57,176 nucleotides of DNA from Nocardia brasiliensis NBRC 14402 (GTDB lineage: Bacteria; Actinomycetota; Actinomycetes; Mycobacteriales; Mycobacteriaceae), in NCBI RefSeq assembly GCF_000308475.2, contig NZ_BAFT02000064.1, positions 1-57,176 of the forward strand. The letters are read 5' to 3'. The notes under the pieces were generated by a model. The model saw nothing but the letters and a program-made list of their open reading frames with translations, had not been told where the DNA came from and searched no databases. Shown piece by piece: positions 25,043-34,413 of this stretch (positions are counted from its first letter, which is position 1; every line of letters starts with the position of its first letter). Position numbers and translations under genes: made by a program.

Positions 25043-26155
25043 TCAGTCGAAGACGATCACCTGGCGCAGCGCGTGGCCCGCGGCCAGGTCGTCCATGGCG
25101 CGGTTGATCTCGTCGAGCCCGATATGCGCGGAGACCAGCCGCTCGACCGGCAGCCTGCCCGCGCGCCACATCTCGACGTAGGCCGGGATGTCGCGGGCGG
25201 GCACGGCGGAGCCGAGGTAGCTGCCGACGATGGAACGGCCCTGCGCGACCAGGGCGAGCGGGGAGATGGCGGCGCGCGCGTCGGGTGCGGGCAGCCCGAC
25301 GGTGACCGTGGTACCACCGGGAGCCGTTGCGGCGACCGCGGTTTCGAAGGCGCGGATATTGCCCGCGGCCTCCACGACGATCTCCGCCTGCACGCCGAGT
25401 TCGGCCACCTGCGCGGGGGTGTATGCCGCGGTAGCACCCAATTCCGTTGCCAGGCTCAGCTTTTCCGGCACGGTGTCGACCGCGATCACCTCGTGCCCGG
25501 CGGCCGCGAGCGATACCGCGACGAGCACCGCGGCCATGCCGACACCGCCGAGCCCGACCACCATGATCCGGTCGCCCGGCCCCGGCTTCGCCGAATTGAG
25601 CAGCGCGCCACCGCCGGTCAGCACCGCACAACCGAGCACGGCGGCCACCTCGGGCGGCACGTCGTCGGCCACGGGAACCACCGATCGGCGATCCACCACG
25701 GCGTGCGTGGCGAAGGCGGACACGCCCAGATGGTGGTGTACCTCCGCACCGTCGCGGTGCAGCCGCCGGCCACCGCCGAGCAGTTCGCCCGCGTTGTTGG
25801 CGACGCTGCCCGGCACGCACGGCGTGCGCCCGTCCGTCGCACAGCCCGCGCACTCGCCACACCGCGGCAGAAAGGTCATCACCACGCGCTGTCCGAGCGC
25901 GAGGTCGCTCTCCCCCGGCCCGATCGCCTCGACCCGGCCCGCCGCCTCGTGCCCGAGCAGCATGGGCACCGGGCGCACCCGGTTGCCGTCCACCACGGAC
26001 AGGTCCGAATGGCACAGCCCGGCCGCTTCGATCCGAACCAGCAGCTCACCCGGGCCGGGCGCACCGAGTTCCAGCTCACTCACCCGGATCGGCGTCGATT
26101 CGGCAAACGGCACGGGCGCCGCGATCTGCTCCAGGACCGCCCCACGAATCTTCAT
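25043..26155 (-). CDS. Zinc-dependent alcohol dehydrogenase (MDR family)
   Basis: A 370-residue medium-chain dehydrogenase. Catalytic zinc ligands are the Cys in AAGLCHSDLSV, the His-Glu of GHEAAGRVEAIGPGE, and the Cys in AVLGCAVLTGG. The structural zinc site is CGECAGCATDGRTPC. The NAD site is GDRIMVVGLGGVGMAAVLVA. This is the AdhC-like group acting on alcohols or formaldehyde-thiol adducts; the substrate is not clear. The gene stands alone between the toxin pair and a DUF418 gene, both on the same strand, with about 50 bases to the latter. Confidence 0.93.
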   Translation of the reverse strand: MKIRGAVLEQIAAPVPFAESTPIRVSELELGAPGPGELLVRIEAAGLCHSDLSVVDGNRVRPVPMLLGHEAAGRVEAIGPGESDLALGQRVVMTFLPRCGECAGCATDGRTPCVPGSVANNAGELLGGGRRLHRDGAEVHHHLGVSAFATHAVVDRRSVVPVADDVPPEVAAVLGCAVLTGGGALLNSAKPGPGDRIMVVGLGGVGMAAVLVAVSLAAAGHEVIAVDTVPEKLSLATELGATAAYTPAQVAELGVQAEIVVEAAGNIRAFETAVAATAPGGTTVTVGLPAPDARAAISPLALVAQGRSIVGSYLGSAVPARDIPAYVEMWRAGRLPVERLVSAHIGLDEINRAMDDLAAGHALRQVIVFD

Positions 26156-26206
26156 TCCGCCGACGCTACCGCCCGCACTGTCGCCGGCCCAGACCCGCTC
26201 GGCCGA

Positions 26207-27508
26207 TCACCGGACCCGCCGGGCCACCGTGGTGGCCCGGTGCAGCAACCATTCGAGCGGGCCGCGGGCGAAGAAGCGGGTCCAGCAGTAGGCGAACATC
26301 AGGATGATCGCGCTGAGGCCGAGCAGCACCGGAAGACTGTCCGCGGGAAGCGTGTCGATACCGAGGATCGCCACGGCGACGATGTGGAACACATACGCGG
26401 TCAACGACATGGTGCCGACCGCGATCAGCGGCGCGCTCACCCGGCGGAACCAGCCGGACCGAGCACCGGCCAGCACGCAGGCGATCAGGACCGCGATGGC
26501 CGCACCGGTGTTCGCGACGATCGACAGCGTGGTCTCGCTGTGCGGCACCGCGACCAGTTGCTCCCGCCAGCCGGGCTGTTCCGCGGCCAGATCCGACCAC
26601 CACGACGCGTCCATCAGCCCGGCCGACGACACCGTGCCGGGCACCACCCGCAACGCCACCGCGGAGCCGCCGTAACCCAGCACCGCGAGCGCGATCCCGA
26701 TCGCCAGCACCCGGCGCCGAATCACTCTGTCGGACAGGTCGAGTCGCGCCACCGCCATGCCCGCGAGCACGAACGGCAGCCAGGTCAGCGCCGGATAGCT
26801 GCCCGTGAACAGTAGGCCGATCAGCCCACCGGAACTGCCGACCGCGTCGCCGCGACCGCTGGCCCACGCGAGCGGATCGTGGCCGTCGACGGCGTCGAAC
26901 CAGCCGGGCGGCGCATCGGTCACCAGGAACCAGATCTGCGGCAACACGAGCGCGCTCAGCGCGGCGAGCACCGCCAGCGTCGTGGCGCGCAGCCGCGACA
27001 GCGGCAGCGCCAGCACGAAGTACAAGCCGTAGTAGGCCAGGATCACCTCGACCGGCGTGCCGAGCGCGGTCAGCCCGGTGCCGACCACCAGCAGGATGCC
27101 CGCCCGGATCAGCACCTTCACCACCGCCTGGCGGCCGTCTCGACCGGTTTTGGGCACCCGCCGCCCGGTGATCAGCACGATCGAGAACCCGGCGAGGAAC
27201 GCGAACAGCGCGGAGGACCGCCCGTGCGCCAGTTCCATGGCGAACCCGACGACCCCGCCGCGGTCGGGGATCGGCCCGAGGTGCGCCGCGAACATGCCGA
27301 GCACCGCGATCCCGCGCGCGAGATCGACCCCGATCAGCCGTCCGGCCGCACGGGCCGTCGCGCCGTCCGCGGGTTCGACCCGTGCCACCTCAGCCGGCGT
27401 CATCCCGGCCCGCCCCTGCTGCACCGCCGCGACCTCGTCCCGCCCAGCACCTGCCGCACGCTCCGGTCCGGCCACGACCGACGCGGCCGGAACACCATGG
27501 TGTGCCAT
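26207..27508 (-). CDS. DUF418/DUF1624-type integral membrane protein
   Basis: Up to 433 residues, with 10 or so membrane segments. The first segment region is the family hallmark, RLIGVDLARGIAVLGMFAAH, followed by SSALFAFLAGFSIVLITGRR. Later parts include SLTAYVFHIVAVAILG and a C-terminal CWTRFFARGPLEWLLHRATT, both typical of acyltransferase-like DUF418 proteins. The first 35 residues are hydrophilic and a start at MTPAEVARVEPADG (27403) is quite possible. Function unknown. Divergent from the response regulator at 27712. Confidence 0.85.
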   Translation of the reverse strand: MAHHGVPAASVVAGPERAAGAGRDEVAAVQQGRAGMTPAEVARVEPADGATARAAGRLIGVDLARGIAVLGMFAAHLGPIPDRGGVVGFAMELAHGRSSALFAFLAGFSIVLITGRRVPKTGRDGRQAVVKVLIRAGILLVVGTGLTALGTPVEVILAYYGLYFVLALPLSRLRATTLAVLAALSALVLPQIWFLVTDAPPGWFDAVDGHDPLAWASGRGDAVGSSGGLIGLLFTGSYPALTWLPFVLAGMAVARLDLSDRVIRRRVLAIGIALAVLGYGGSAVALRVVPGTVSSAGLMDASWWSDLAAEQPGWREQLVAVPHSETTLSIVANTGAAIAVLIACVLAGARSGWFRRVSAPLIAVGTMSLTAYVFHIVAVAILGIDTLPADSLPVLLGLSAIILMFAYCWTRFFARGPLEWLLHRATTVARRVR

Positions 27509-27711
27509 GTTCTTCAGCCTCGGCGACCGATCGCGCGGCGGGTATCCGGCGCAGGTCCGGAGCCGGTCTGCCCGTCGGCCGCCCCGCTCCGCCGATCGGC
27601 TGGTCCACCCCCGCCGTCCGGCTGTGCGCCGGGGTCGTGCGCAGCCCGGTGAACAGGGCAGATCTAGGCTCGACGGGGAGCGGGCAACGACGGCGAAAAG
27701 GGTACGAGCGA

Positions 27712-28359
27712 ATGATTCGGGTGGTGGTCGTCGACGACGAGGCCCTGGTGCGCTCCGGATTCGAGCTGATCCTGAACGCCGCGGCCGATATCGAGGTGGT
27801 GGCCACGGCGACCGGTTCGGAAGCGGTGGCTGCGGTCGAGCGGGAACGGCCCGACGTGGTGCTGCTCGATATCAGGATGCCCGACGTCGACGGGCTCGCG
27901 GTGCTGCGTCTGCTGCGCGCACTGCCCGAGGCTCCCACGGTGGCGATGCTGACCACCTTCGACACCGACGAATACATCCTTTCCGCATTGCGTTCGGGCG
28001 CAGCAGGTTTCGTGCTCAAGGATACCGAGCCGGAGCAACTCGCCCAGCTGACACGCACACTCGCCGCGGGCGGTGTCGTGCTGTCGCCGAAGGCGTCCGC
28101 GGCACTGTTGCGCAATGCCGAACCGGCCACCAGCGCCGAATTCGACGCCGAGGCCGCGCGCGTCGAGCGCCTGACCGAACGCGAACGCGCGGTGCTCGTC
28201 GAGCTGGCCGCGGGCCTGTCCAACGCCGAGATCGGACAGCAGCTCCATCTGAGCGTCGGCACGGTGAAAGACCATGTCAGCGCGATCTTCACCAAACTGC
28301 GCGTGAGCAGCCGGGTCCAAGCGGCCCTGCTCGCCCAGCGAGCCGGACTGCTGCCATGA
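27712..28359 (+). CDS. NarL/LuxR-family response regulator
   Basis: A 215-residue regulator: receiver with VVVVDDEALVRSGFELILNA, phosphoacceptor Asp in DVVLLDIRMPDVDGLAVLRL, Thr in MLTTFDTDEY and Lys in GFVLKDTEPE. The HTH reads LTERERAVLVELAAGLSNAE then LHLSVGTVKDHVSAIFTKL. The start was fixed at MIRVVVVDDE, since upstream codons are low-complexity. It is coupled to the kinase gene by an ATGA overlap. This is the DesR/LiaR type. Signal unknown. Confidence 0.94.
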   Translation: MIRVVVVDDEALVRSGFELILNAAADIEVVATATGSEAVAAVERERPDVVLLDIRMPDVDGLAVLRLLRALPEAPTVAMLTTFDTDEYILSALRSGAAGFVLKDTEPEQLAQLTRTLAAGGVVLSPKASAALLRNAEPATSAEFDAEAARVERLTERERAVLVELAAGLSNAEIGQQLHLSVGTVKDHVSAIFTKLRVSSRVQAALLAQRAGLLP

Positions 28360-29438
28360 AGCGGATCAACCCGTGGCTGATCGACCTCGCGCTGGTCGTC
28401 GTCGCCGCGGCCGACGTGTACGTCGACGGCGACGACGGCACCGTGAGCGCGCGCATCGCCGGCGGTATCGCCTGCGCGGGCCTGCTGCTGCGCAGACGCT
28501 TTCCACTGGTGGCCTTCCTGCTGACCTTGCCCGCGAGCCTGCTGCTCGCCGTGCTGGCCGCGCCCGCGATCGCGCTGTACACGCTGGCCGACCGCACCAG
28601 GAACCGCGCGCTGCTGACGTCCGCCGCGCTCGCCACCGCCGTCGCCGCGGCGTTTCCCTGGCCGGGCTCGAACGACTACCGCACGCCGGACACCCTCGTC
28701 TCGCTCGCCTATTCCCTGGCCTGGGCCGGCGCTCCGGTGCTGCTCGGCCAGCTGATGCGGACCCGCCGCGAGTTGTCCACCCGGCTCTCCGAAATCGAGG
28801 CCGCCCGCGACCACGAACGCCTGCTGCACGCCCAAGCCGTGCTGGCCCGCGAACGCGCGCAGATCGGCCGGGAGATGCACGACGTCGTCGCGCACCAGGT
28901 GAGCCTGATCGCCGTGAGCGCAGGCGCTTTACAGGTCGCGACGACCGATGCGGCCGCCGCCGAGACCGCGCGCACCATTCGCAGGCTCAGCGTGGACACC
29001 CTCGACGAGCTGCGCCACATGGTCACCCTGCTGCGCGCCGCGGGCGGCCAGGGCACCGAGCTGACCCCGCAACCGACCCTGGCCGATCTGCGAAAGCTGC
29101 TCGACTCCAGCGGTATTCAGGTCGAATTCAGCGGAGATCTGCCGGCCGACCTCGGCGCGCCCGCGCAGCGCACGATCTATCGGACGGTGCAGGAGGCGCT
29201 GACCAACGTCCGCAAACACGCGCCCGGCGCGACCGCCGAGGTGCGGTTGTGGCACGACGCCGACCAGCTCGGCGTCACCGTCACCAACACCCGGCCCACC
29301 CGGCCCGCGATGCGACTGCCCAGCTCACGGCACGGATTGGTCGGCCTCGGCGAACGCGCGGAACTGCTCGGCGGCAGCTTCACCTCCGGGCCGTGCGCCG
29401 ACGGCGGCTATCGCGCCGAATTGCGGCTGCCGCGCTGA
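28356..29438 (+). CDS. Sensor histidine kinase (HisKA_3)
   Basis: A 360-residue kinase with four to five membrane segments in the first 125 residues. The phosphoacceptor box is ERAQIGREMHDVVAHQVSLI near residue 170, typical of HisKA_3. The ATPase part has TIYRTVQEALTNVRKHAPGA (N box) and HGLVGLGERAELLGG near the end. The G box is short, VTNTRPTRPAMRL. It follows the regulator with a four-base overlap and forms a complete two-component pair with it. The ligand is not predictable. Confidence 0.93.
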   Translation: MKRINPWLIDLALVVVAAADVYVDGDDGTVSARIAGGIACAGLLLRRRFPLVAFLLTLPASLLLAVLAAPAIALYTLADRTRNRALLTSAALATAVAAAFPWPGSNDYRTPDTLVSLAYSLAWAGAPVLLGQLMRTRRELSTRLSEIEAARDHERLLHAQAVLARERAQIGREMHDVVAHQVSLIAVSAGALQVATTDAAAAETARTIRRLSVDTLDELRHMVTLLRAAGGQGTELTPQPTLADLRKLLDSSGIQVEFSGDLPADLGAPAQRTIYRTVQEALTNVRKHAPGATAEVRLWHDADQLGVTVTNTRPTRPAMRLPSSRHGLVGLGERAELLGGSFTSGPCADGGYRAELRLPR

Positions 29439-29577
29439 GCCGAAACATGGTCTGCGTCACGGGATGCTGGCGAAATCCGTCGGATGTTTGCTAGCGTCGT
29501 CGACCGTGACGGTGCTCCCGTTGGCCGCCTTGTACCGAGCCCGGGGTCGGGATCGTCACGACACAAGGAGAAATCCC

Positions 29578-29973
29578 CTGTCAGTACAGTTCAATCACAC
29601 CATTGTCGGTTGCCGCGATAATCGGGTGACCGCAGAATTCTGGGCAGACATCCTGGGTACCGAACTCGGCGCCGAATGGGGCCCGTTCATCCCGCTGCCG
29701 CTGGACAACGGTGTCACGTTCGATTTCGCGAATGTGCCGCCGCACGTCACCGAGATATCACCCCAGCACTATGCCTTCTTGATCAGCGAGGCCGAATTCG
29801 ACGCGGCCTACGCCAAGATCCAGCGTTACAAACTGGAGCACTGGGCCGATCCCCGCCAACAGGGGGTCAACGAGATCAACCACAACGACGGCGGTCGCGG
29901 CGTCTACTTCCTGGACCCCAACGGCCACTTCCTGGAATTGATCACGGTGCCCTACGGCGGCTGGCCGAGCTAG
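29578..29973 (+). CDS. VOC (glyoxalase/dioxygenase fold) protein, apparent CTG start
   Basis: A 131-residue single VOC module. It runs from SVQFNHTIVGCRDNRVTAEF through PHVTEISPQHYAFLISEAEF to GGRGVYFLDPNGHFLELITV, with metal-ligand-like residues His and Glu. A perfect AAGGAG (29565-29570) stands seven bases before a CTG codon, and no ATG or GTG lies at a suitable distance, so CTG is chosen. TTG codons further upstream (29521, 29530) have no ribosome site. Homologues I recall start right at this place. Function unknown. Confidence 0.82.
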   Translation: MSVQFNHTIVGCRDNRVTAEFWADILGTELGAEWGPFIPLPLDNGVTFDFANVPPHVTEISPQHYAFLISEAEFDAAYAKIQRYKLEHWADPRQQGVNEINHNDGGRGVYFLDPNGHFLELITVPYGGWPS

Positions 29974-29979
29974 CGGCGC

Positions 29980-30007
29980 GGGGCGGCGTCCGCACGGGCG
30001 CCGCCCC
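29980..30007 (+). terminator. GC hairpin after the VOC gene
   Basis: A 9-bp stem GGGGCGGCG with CGCCGCCCC and a 10-base loop begins six bases after the stop codon. No U-tract follows directly. The stretch after it up to the next gene is unusually AT-rich for this window (CATTTTTATTCTTTTCTATC), and may hold the promoter of the GDSL gene. Confidence 0.45.
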
Positions 30008-30169
30008 GGCCCGGCACACTATCCATTTTTATTCTTTTCTATCACTCCACTCGAATTCGACTGTCCCGGTTTGTTTTTCGAGTTCGGCGTGCCGCGCCCG
30101 GCGACTGCGTATTCTCGTCATGTCCGGAAGGCCTTGCGCCTTTTTGTATTTGCGATATGCGAGTTTGCC

Positions 30170-31300
30170 ATGCCTACTGCGGTGCAGAATTTGATCGTGC
30201 TCGGCGACAGTTTGTCGGACGTCGGTAACAAGCGCGAAGCGCCGACCGGTTTGTTCGCCCGTGCGCTGAAAGCGATGCGGACCAACGAGATCGGGCGCTT
30301 CAGCGACGGGAAGAACTGGACCGACTTCCTGGTCGAGTGGACCGGCGCGGACCCGCTGGTCCGCGGCGACAAGGACGCGACGGAGAGCGCGACCCTGCCG
30401 CACCGCAGCCTGACCACCCGCTCGATGCTGCTGAAGACGGACACGAACACGAATCCGCCACTGTTCTATGCCAATTACGCCGAAGGCGGGGCGATCGCCG
30501 CCTCGGACTGGAAACCCAAGGCCGGAGCGCTGGGTTATCTGAAGAACGAGATCGAGGCGTACCTGGCGGCGCGCCGGGCGATGGGCGCGAACTATCGCGG
30601 CCACACCCTGCACATCATCTGGATCGGCTTGAACGACATCGTCACCGCCGAACGCGGCGCGGGCCTGGTGATGGGCGAGCGGGAGGTCTACCGGGTCGGC
30701 TACTTCGAGTCGAACAAGGACGGCACCGGCATCACACCCATCATCGAGGAGATCAAGGGCCTGGTCGACAGCATCGCCAACGCCTCGGGCAACCGCGACC
30801 AGGAGCATTTCCTGCTCATCGATCTGCCGAGCCCGACCATCTCGATCCGCTTCCTCGATCAGATCGCCGACGGCAAGCGCAAACAGGTGGACAAGTTCGA
30901 GGCGAACACGGTCCGCTTCAACGATCAGCTGGATTACCTCGCCACGCATTGGCCCTCGACCGCCGAGGATCCCGGCCCCGGCGCGCAGAAGGACAACATC
31001 ACGCTGGTCCGGATGAACGCGTGGATGAAGTTCGTCGCCGAACACCAGGACGCGTTCGATCTCAAGGGTTTCGCCCAGGAGCACGGTGTTCCCGTGCACT
31101 ATCTGGGGCAGCGCGACCCGGTCGAGCCGGTGTTCCGCCGCTTCCTCACCACCAGCGATCTGGCCCATCCCACCGAGGCGGTGTACCAGCTCATCGCGCG
31201 AAAGATCGCCGAAGACCTGCTCACCAAATACACCCTCGGCAAGCTGACCGCGCAGACCTGGCCCGCGTTGCGGCCCTACCCCGCGGTCGTCCCCGAGTAG
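30170..31300 (+). CDS. GDSL/SGNH-family hydrolase
   Basis: A 376-residue protein with the SGNH blocks: block I NLIVLGDSLSDVGNKREAPT near residue 6, block II and III elements YANYAEGGAIAAS and HIIWIGLNDIVTAE with the Asn, and block V SDLAHPTEAVYQLIA with the Asp-x2-His pair. These lipases/esterases resemble the plant-type and haemolysin-type GDSL enzymes. No signal peptide is seen with the chosen start; an upstream in-frame ATG at 30071 would add 33 residues containing a short hydrophobic patch. Substrate unknown. Confidence 0.85.
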   Translation: MPTAVQNLIVLGDSLSDVGNKREAPTGLFARALKAMRTNEIGRFSDGKNWTDFLVEWTGADPLVRGDKDATESATLPHRSLTTRSMLLKTDTNTNPPLFYANYAEGGAIAASDWKPKAGALGYLKNEIEAYLAARRAMGANYRGHTLHIIWIGLNDIVTAERGAGLVMGEREVYRVGYFESNKDGTGITPIIEEIKGLVDSIANASGNRDQEHFLLIDLPSPTISIRFLDQIADGKRKQVDKFEANTVRFNDQLDYLATHWPSTAEDPGPGAQKDNITLVRMNAWMKFVAEHQDAFDLKGFAQEHGVPVHYLGQRDPVEPVFRRFLTTSDLAHPTEAVYQLIARKIAEDLLTKYTLGKLTAQTWPALRPYPAVVPE

Positions 31301-31303
31301 GGC

Positions 31304-32707
31304 TCACTCGTCGGGCGGCTCCGGCGGCCACGGATTCGGTTTCACGTTCTGCGGTTTGCGGGTCGGGATGTCGTCCCAGTCGAAATGGATCCCGACCCAG
31401 GCCTTGGGGCGATCGAAACGCACTTCGCCCGCGCTGAACCGCGCGCCCACGAAGGAGATGTCGCCGAAGAAGTCACCCTCGGTGAAGTCCACCGCGCGGC
31501 CCGCGAACGTGGTGCCCGCGAAGGTGGTCGTGCCATGGAATTCCGCGCGGCGGAAATCGGTTTCCCGGGTCCCCCGGTTGCGCATGCGCGCCGGTGCCCC
31601 GATCCGTGTCTCGTCGAAGGCGACCGTGCCCGCCTCGAAGTTGGTGCCCGCGAAGGTGATCCGGGCGCTCGACAGTTCCGCCCCGGTGAATGCGAGGTGC
31701 TGACCGTCGAGCGTGGCGCGGTCGAACGCGGTGACCTCCGCCTGGAACTTCGTGTCCTGGAACGAGGTTCGCGCCCCGGTGCAGCGCATTCCGGTGAAGC
31801 TGGTGCGCGGGCCGAGGAAGACCGCGTGCTCGAACGACACCGAACAGTCGAAGTCCGCGCCGTCGAACGTGGTGCCGTAGCTCGCGCGCTCCCCTTTCTC
31901 GCCGCGGGCCGAGCCGAACTGCGCCCGTTCGAAAAGCACCGGCCCGTCCTGGAATCGCGCATCCCGGAACGTGACGTGCGGACCGGCGAAGACGGCGTGC
32001 TCGAACGTGGTGCGCCCGGTGAACAGGGCCCCGGCGAAGGAGGTGTGCCGTCCCGCGAACACGGTGTCGCGGAAGTCGCCCTGTTCGAGCACGGCGCGGT
32101 TGAACGTGAACTCGCACTGCGACCAGGAGATCTCGGCCGACCGGCGCAGGTGATCGGCGATCACCTTGACGATGGTTCGGCGGACTTCGCGATCGTTCTG
32201 CCGGAACTGGTAGACCCGCTCGACCTTCAGCCCGGATTCGTCCACCGTTTCCGCCTGCGAGACAAGGTGGTTCGCCCCGGCGACCGGGTCGTAGGGCAGC
32301 CGCAGGTAGCCGCACAGCACATCGACGCACTGCTGGCGCCGGCTCGGCGCGCGGAAGTCGTCGGCGACGCCGGCCATCGCGTAGACCCCGGCGATGCGGA
32401 CCGCCACGTCAGCGTCGCCGAGCTGCCGCGCGGCGGCGCCGAACAGTTCGGCGAATCGGCCGCGCTCCAGGTCGCGCTGGCGCCGGTAGGCCACCGCCAG
32501 CGCGACGGCGCCGCCGGCACCCGCCGCGACCGCCAGCGCGATCTTGGTGAGGTCCAGCCGGTTCGGCTGCTCGGCGGTGGCACCGAAGCCCAGCCACAGC
32601 AACCACCAGGTGAGTGCCGCGATGGCGAGCCCGCCGACGACCGCCATCGACACCGCAAGCAGTAACGCCGCGCGGTGCAGTCGGTCGCCCAACCTCCCCC
32701 ATCGCAT
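31304..32707 (-). CDS. Membrane-anchored pentapeptide-repeat protein
   Basis: A 467-residue protein. Two membrane helices lie at residues 12-75 (AALLLAVSMAVVGGLAIAAL and IALAVAAGAGGAVALAVAY). A conserved module follows, RFAELFGAAARQLGDADVAV and RQQCVDVLCGYLRLPYDP, common in actinobacterial proteins of this kind. From about residue 200 to 430 there is a long run of F-spaced repeats such as TSFAGALFTGRTTFEHAVFA and RITFAGTNFEAGTVAFDE, as in Pentapeptide_3, forming a beta-helix. Function unknown. It overlaps nothing and converges on the GDSL gene with three bases between. Confidence 0.86.
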   Translation of the reverse strand: MRWGRLGDRLHRAALLLAVSMAVVGGLAIAALTWWLLWLGFGATAEQPNRLDLTKIALAVAAGAGGAVALAVAYRRQRDLERGRFAELFGAAARQLGDADVAVRIAGVYAMAGVADDFRAPSRRQQCVDVLCGYLRLPYDPVAGANHLVSQAETVDESGLKVERVYQFRQNDREVRRTIVKVIADHLRRSAEISWSQCEFTFNRAVLEQGDFRDTVFAGRHTSFAGALFTGRTTFEHAVFAGPHVTFRDARFQDGPVLFERAQFGSARGEKGERASYGTTFDGADFDCSVSFEHAVFLGPRTSFTGMRCTGARTSFQDTKFQAEVTAFDRATLDGQHLAFTGAELSSARITFAGTNFEAGTVAFDETRIGAPARMRNRGTRETDFRRAEFHGTTTFAGTTFAGRAVDFTEGDFFGDISFVGARFSAGEVRFDRPKAWVGIHFDWDDIPTRKPQNVKPNPWPPEPPDE

Positions 32708-32851
32708 TAGCGCATGGTAGCCGGATTGCCGCCTGCCGACTACCGGACAAGATCGGCTACCACAGTGCCCCAACTCATTCCAGCATGTCCTCTTGCCACC
32801 GGGTCCGCGTGCCGGGGCATTGCGGTGTGGTTGCTCGAGTAGGGTGCCGTT

Positions 32852-33259
32852 ATGTCTGCTTCCGATTCCCTCGACCCGGTCGCCGAGGTCGAGCACGTAC
32901 ACGCGCTGTTGTCGGCCTGGCTGGGCACCGATGCGGACCAGGAGGTGCTGGAGCAGTTCGCGGCCACCCAGCACGACGCGTTCTCGATGGTGACCCTGGA
33001 CGGGGCTCGAGTGAGCCAATCGGAACTGCTGTCCGGATTGCGCCGCGCCAAGAACTCCAGGCCCGGTCTCGACATCGAGATCGACGACGTGGAACTGCTG
33101 CTCGTCGAGGGCAGCGTAACCGTCGTCCGGTTCTTGGAACGCCACCACTTCGACGGCAAACACACCGACCGCCGCAGCACCGCGGTCCTCACCACCGACG
33201 GCGCACCCCCGCGCTACCGCTGGCGGATCATCCAGGAAACCGCGGTACCGACCGACTGA
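32852..33259 (+). CDS. SnoaL/DUF4440-like (NTF2-fold) protein
   Basis: A 135-residue protein with the cone-fold pattern of NTF2-like families: helix EVEHVHALLSAWLGTDADQE, VTLDGARVSQSELLSGLRRA, then strands IEIDDVELLLVEGSVTVVRF and RSTAVLTTDGAPPRYRWRII ending the sheet. Such proteins may be enzymes or binding partners; this one has no telling catalytic residues. Divergent from the pentapeptide-repeat gene across about 145 bases. The fold call is moderately safe, function unknown. Confidence 0.7.
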   Translation: MSASDSLDPVAEVEHVHALLSAWLGTDADQEVLEQFAATQHDAFSMVTLDGARVSQSELLSGLRRAKNSRPGLDIEIDDVELLLVEGSVTVVRFLERHHFDGKHTDRRSTAVLTTDGAPPRYRWRIIQETAVPTD

Positions 33260-33376
33260 ACGGTGGTCCGTCGCGTCCGCCCCGGCCTAGCGAATCTTGA
33301 TCCCGCACAGAGTCATTGACGTCGCCATTCCGTTCTTTTCAAGTCCGCGAGGGGTATTCGTAGGTACCGTCACGAG

Positions 33377-34309
33377 ATGGCTGATGATGTTTTGGTGCTC
33401 GGGGCGGGCGTGATCGGGTTGACCACGGCGGTGTGCCTGGCGGAGGCAGGCCATCGGGTTCGGGTGTGGGCCGAACTGCCGCCCCGGCAGACCACCTCCG
33501 CCGTCGCGAGCGGTCTGTGGGGGCCGGGGCACACGCCGCGGGATCTGGCGTGGAGCCGGGTCTCCTTCGCCGAACTCTCCCGGCTCGCCAAGGAACCCGC
33601 GTCGGGCGTGCATTTCGAACGCGGACTCCAGGTGTCGAATCTTTCGGCCGAACCACCGCACTGGATGGACGATCTCGGCGAGGCCGAGTTCTGCCGGGCC
33701 GACGAGTTACCCGAGGGCATGCTGGTCGGATTGTGGTGCACCGCACCGCTCATCGACCTGCCGCGCTACCTGGACTACCTGACCGATCGGCTGTCCGCGG
33801 CGGGCATCGAGATCGAACAGCGCCGGGTGCGCGATCTCGGTGAGGCCACCGCCGCCGCGCCCGTCGTGGTGAACTGCACCGGCGTGGCCGCGGGCAAGCT
33901 CGTCGGCGATGCCGAGGTCCAGCCGGTGCGCGGTCAGCACGTCATCCTGCGCAATCCCGGTCTCACCGATTTCTACGTCGAGTTCGTCGAGGAACCGGAG
34001 TGGACCGGCATCTTCCCGCACGGTGAGCGCCTGATCCTCGGCGGGGCCCGGCACCCGGGCCGCTGGAGTCTGGACCCCGACCCCGAACTGGCCGAACGCA
34101 TCCTGCGCCGCGCCATCGAGGTCGACGCGCGGCTGGCCGACGCCGAGGTGGTCGGCCACGAAGTGGGCCTGCGCCCGGGCCGCACCGCCGCCCGGCTGGA
34201 CGAGGAGCAGATCGGCGGCGCCCGCGTGGTGCACAACTACGGTCACGACGGTATGGGTGTCAGCCTCTCGTGGGGCAGCGCCCGCGAAGTGGTCCGGCTG
34301 CTCGCCTGA
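33377..34309 (+). CDS. D-amino-acid oxidase family FAD enzyme
   Basis: A 310-residue flavoprotein. The FAD site is DDVLVLGAGVIGLTTAVCLA, followed by SAVASGLWGPGHTPRDLAWS, the typical loop of DAO/DASPO enzymes. Further blocks are PLIDLPRYLDYLTDRL, VVVNCTGVAAGKLVGD, PVRGQHVILRNPG and the C-terminal HNYGHDGMGVSLSWGSA that closes on the flavin. It probably oxidises a D-amino acid to the 2-oxo acid with peroxide formation. D-Asp or neutral D-amino acids cannot be separated by eye. AarF follows about 100 bases later. Confidence 0.9.
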   Translation: MADDVLVLGAGVIGLTTAVCLAEAGHRVRVWAELPPRQTTSAVASGLWGPGHTPRDLAWSRVSFAELSRLAKEPASGVHFERGLQVSNLSAEPPHWMDDLGEAEFCRADELPEGMLVGLWCTAPLIDLPRYLDYLTDRLSAAGIEIEQRRVRDLGEATAAAPVVVNCTGVAAGKLVGDAEVQPVRGQHVILRNPGLTDFYVEFVEEPEWTGIFPHGERLILGGARHPGRWSLDPDPELAERILRRAIEVDARLADAEVVGHEVGLRPGRTAARLDEEQIGGARVVHNYGHDGMGVSLSWGSAREVVRLLA

Positions 34310-34413
34310 GCACAGCACACCAAGCCGTCCGGCCCCGCCCCGACCCCCGCCCGGACACGCTCGATCCGCCGGTCGTTCCGATCACCGTCCGAACGCCTAT
34401 TCTGTGTTCGGGT

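Noticed and set aside
27382..27711. N-terminal extension of the second response regulator
   Set aside because: The extra 110 codons are Pro/Arg-rich without pattern; the receiver begins at MIRVVVVDDE.
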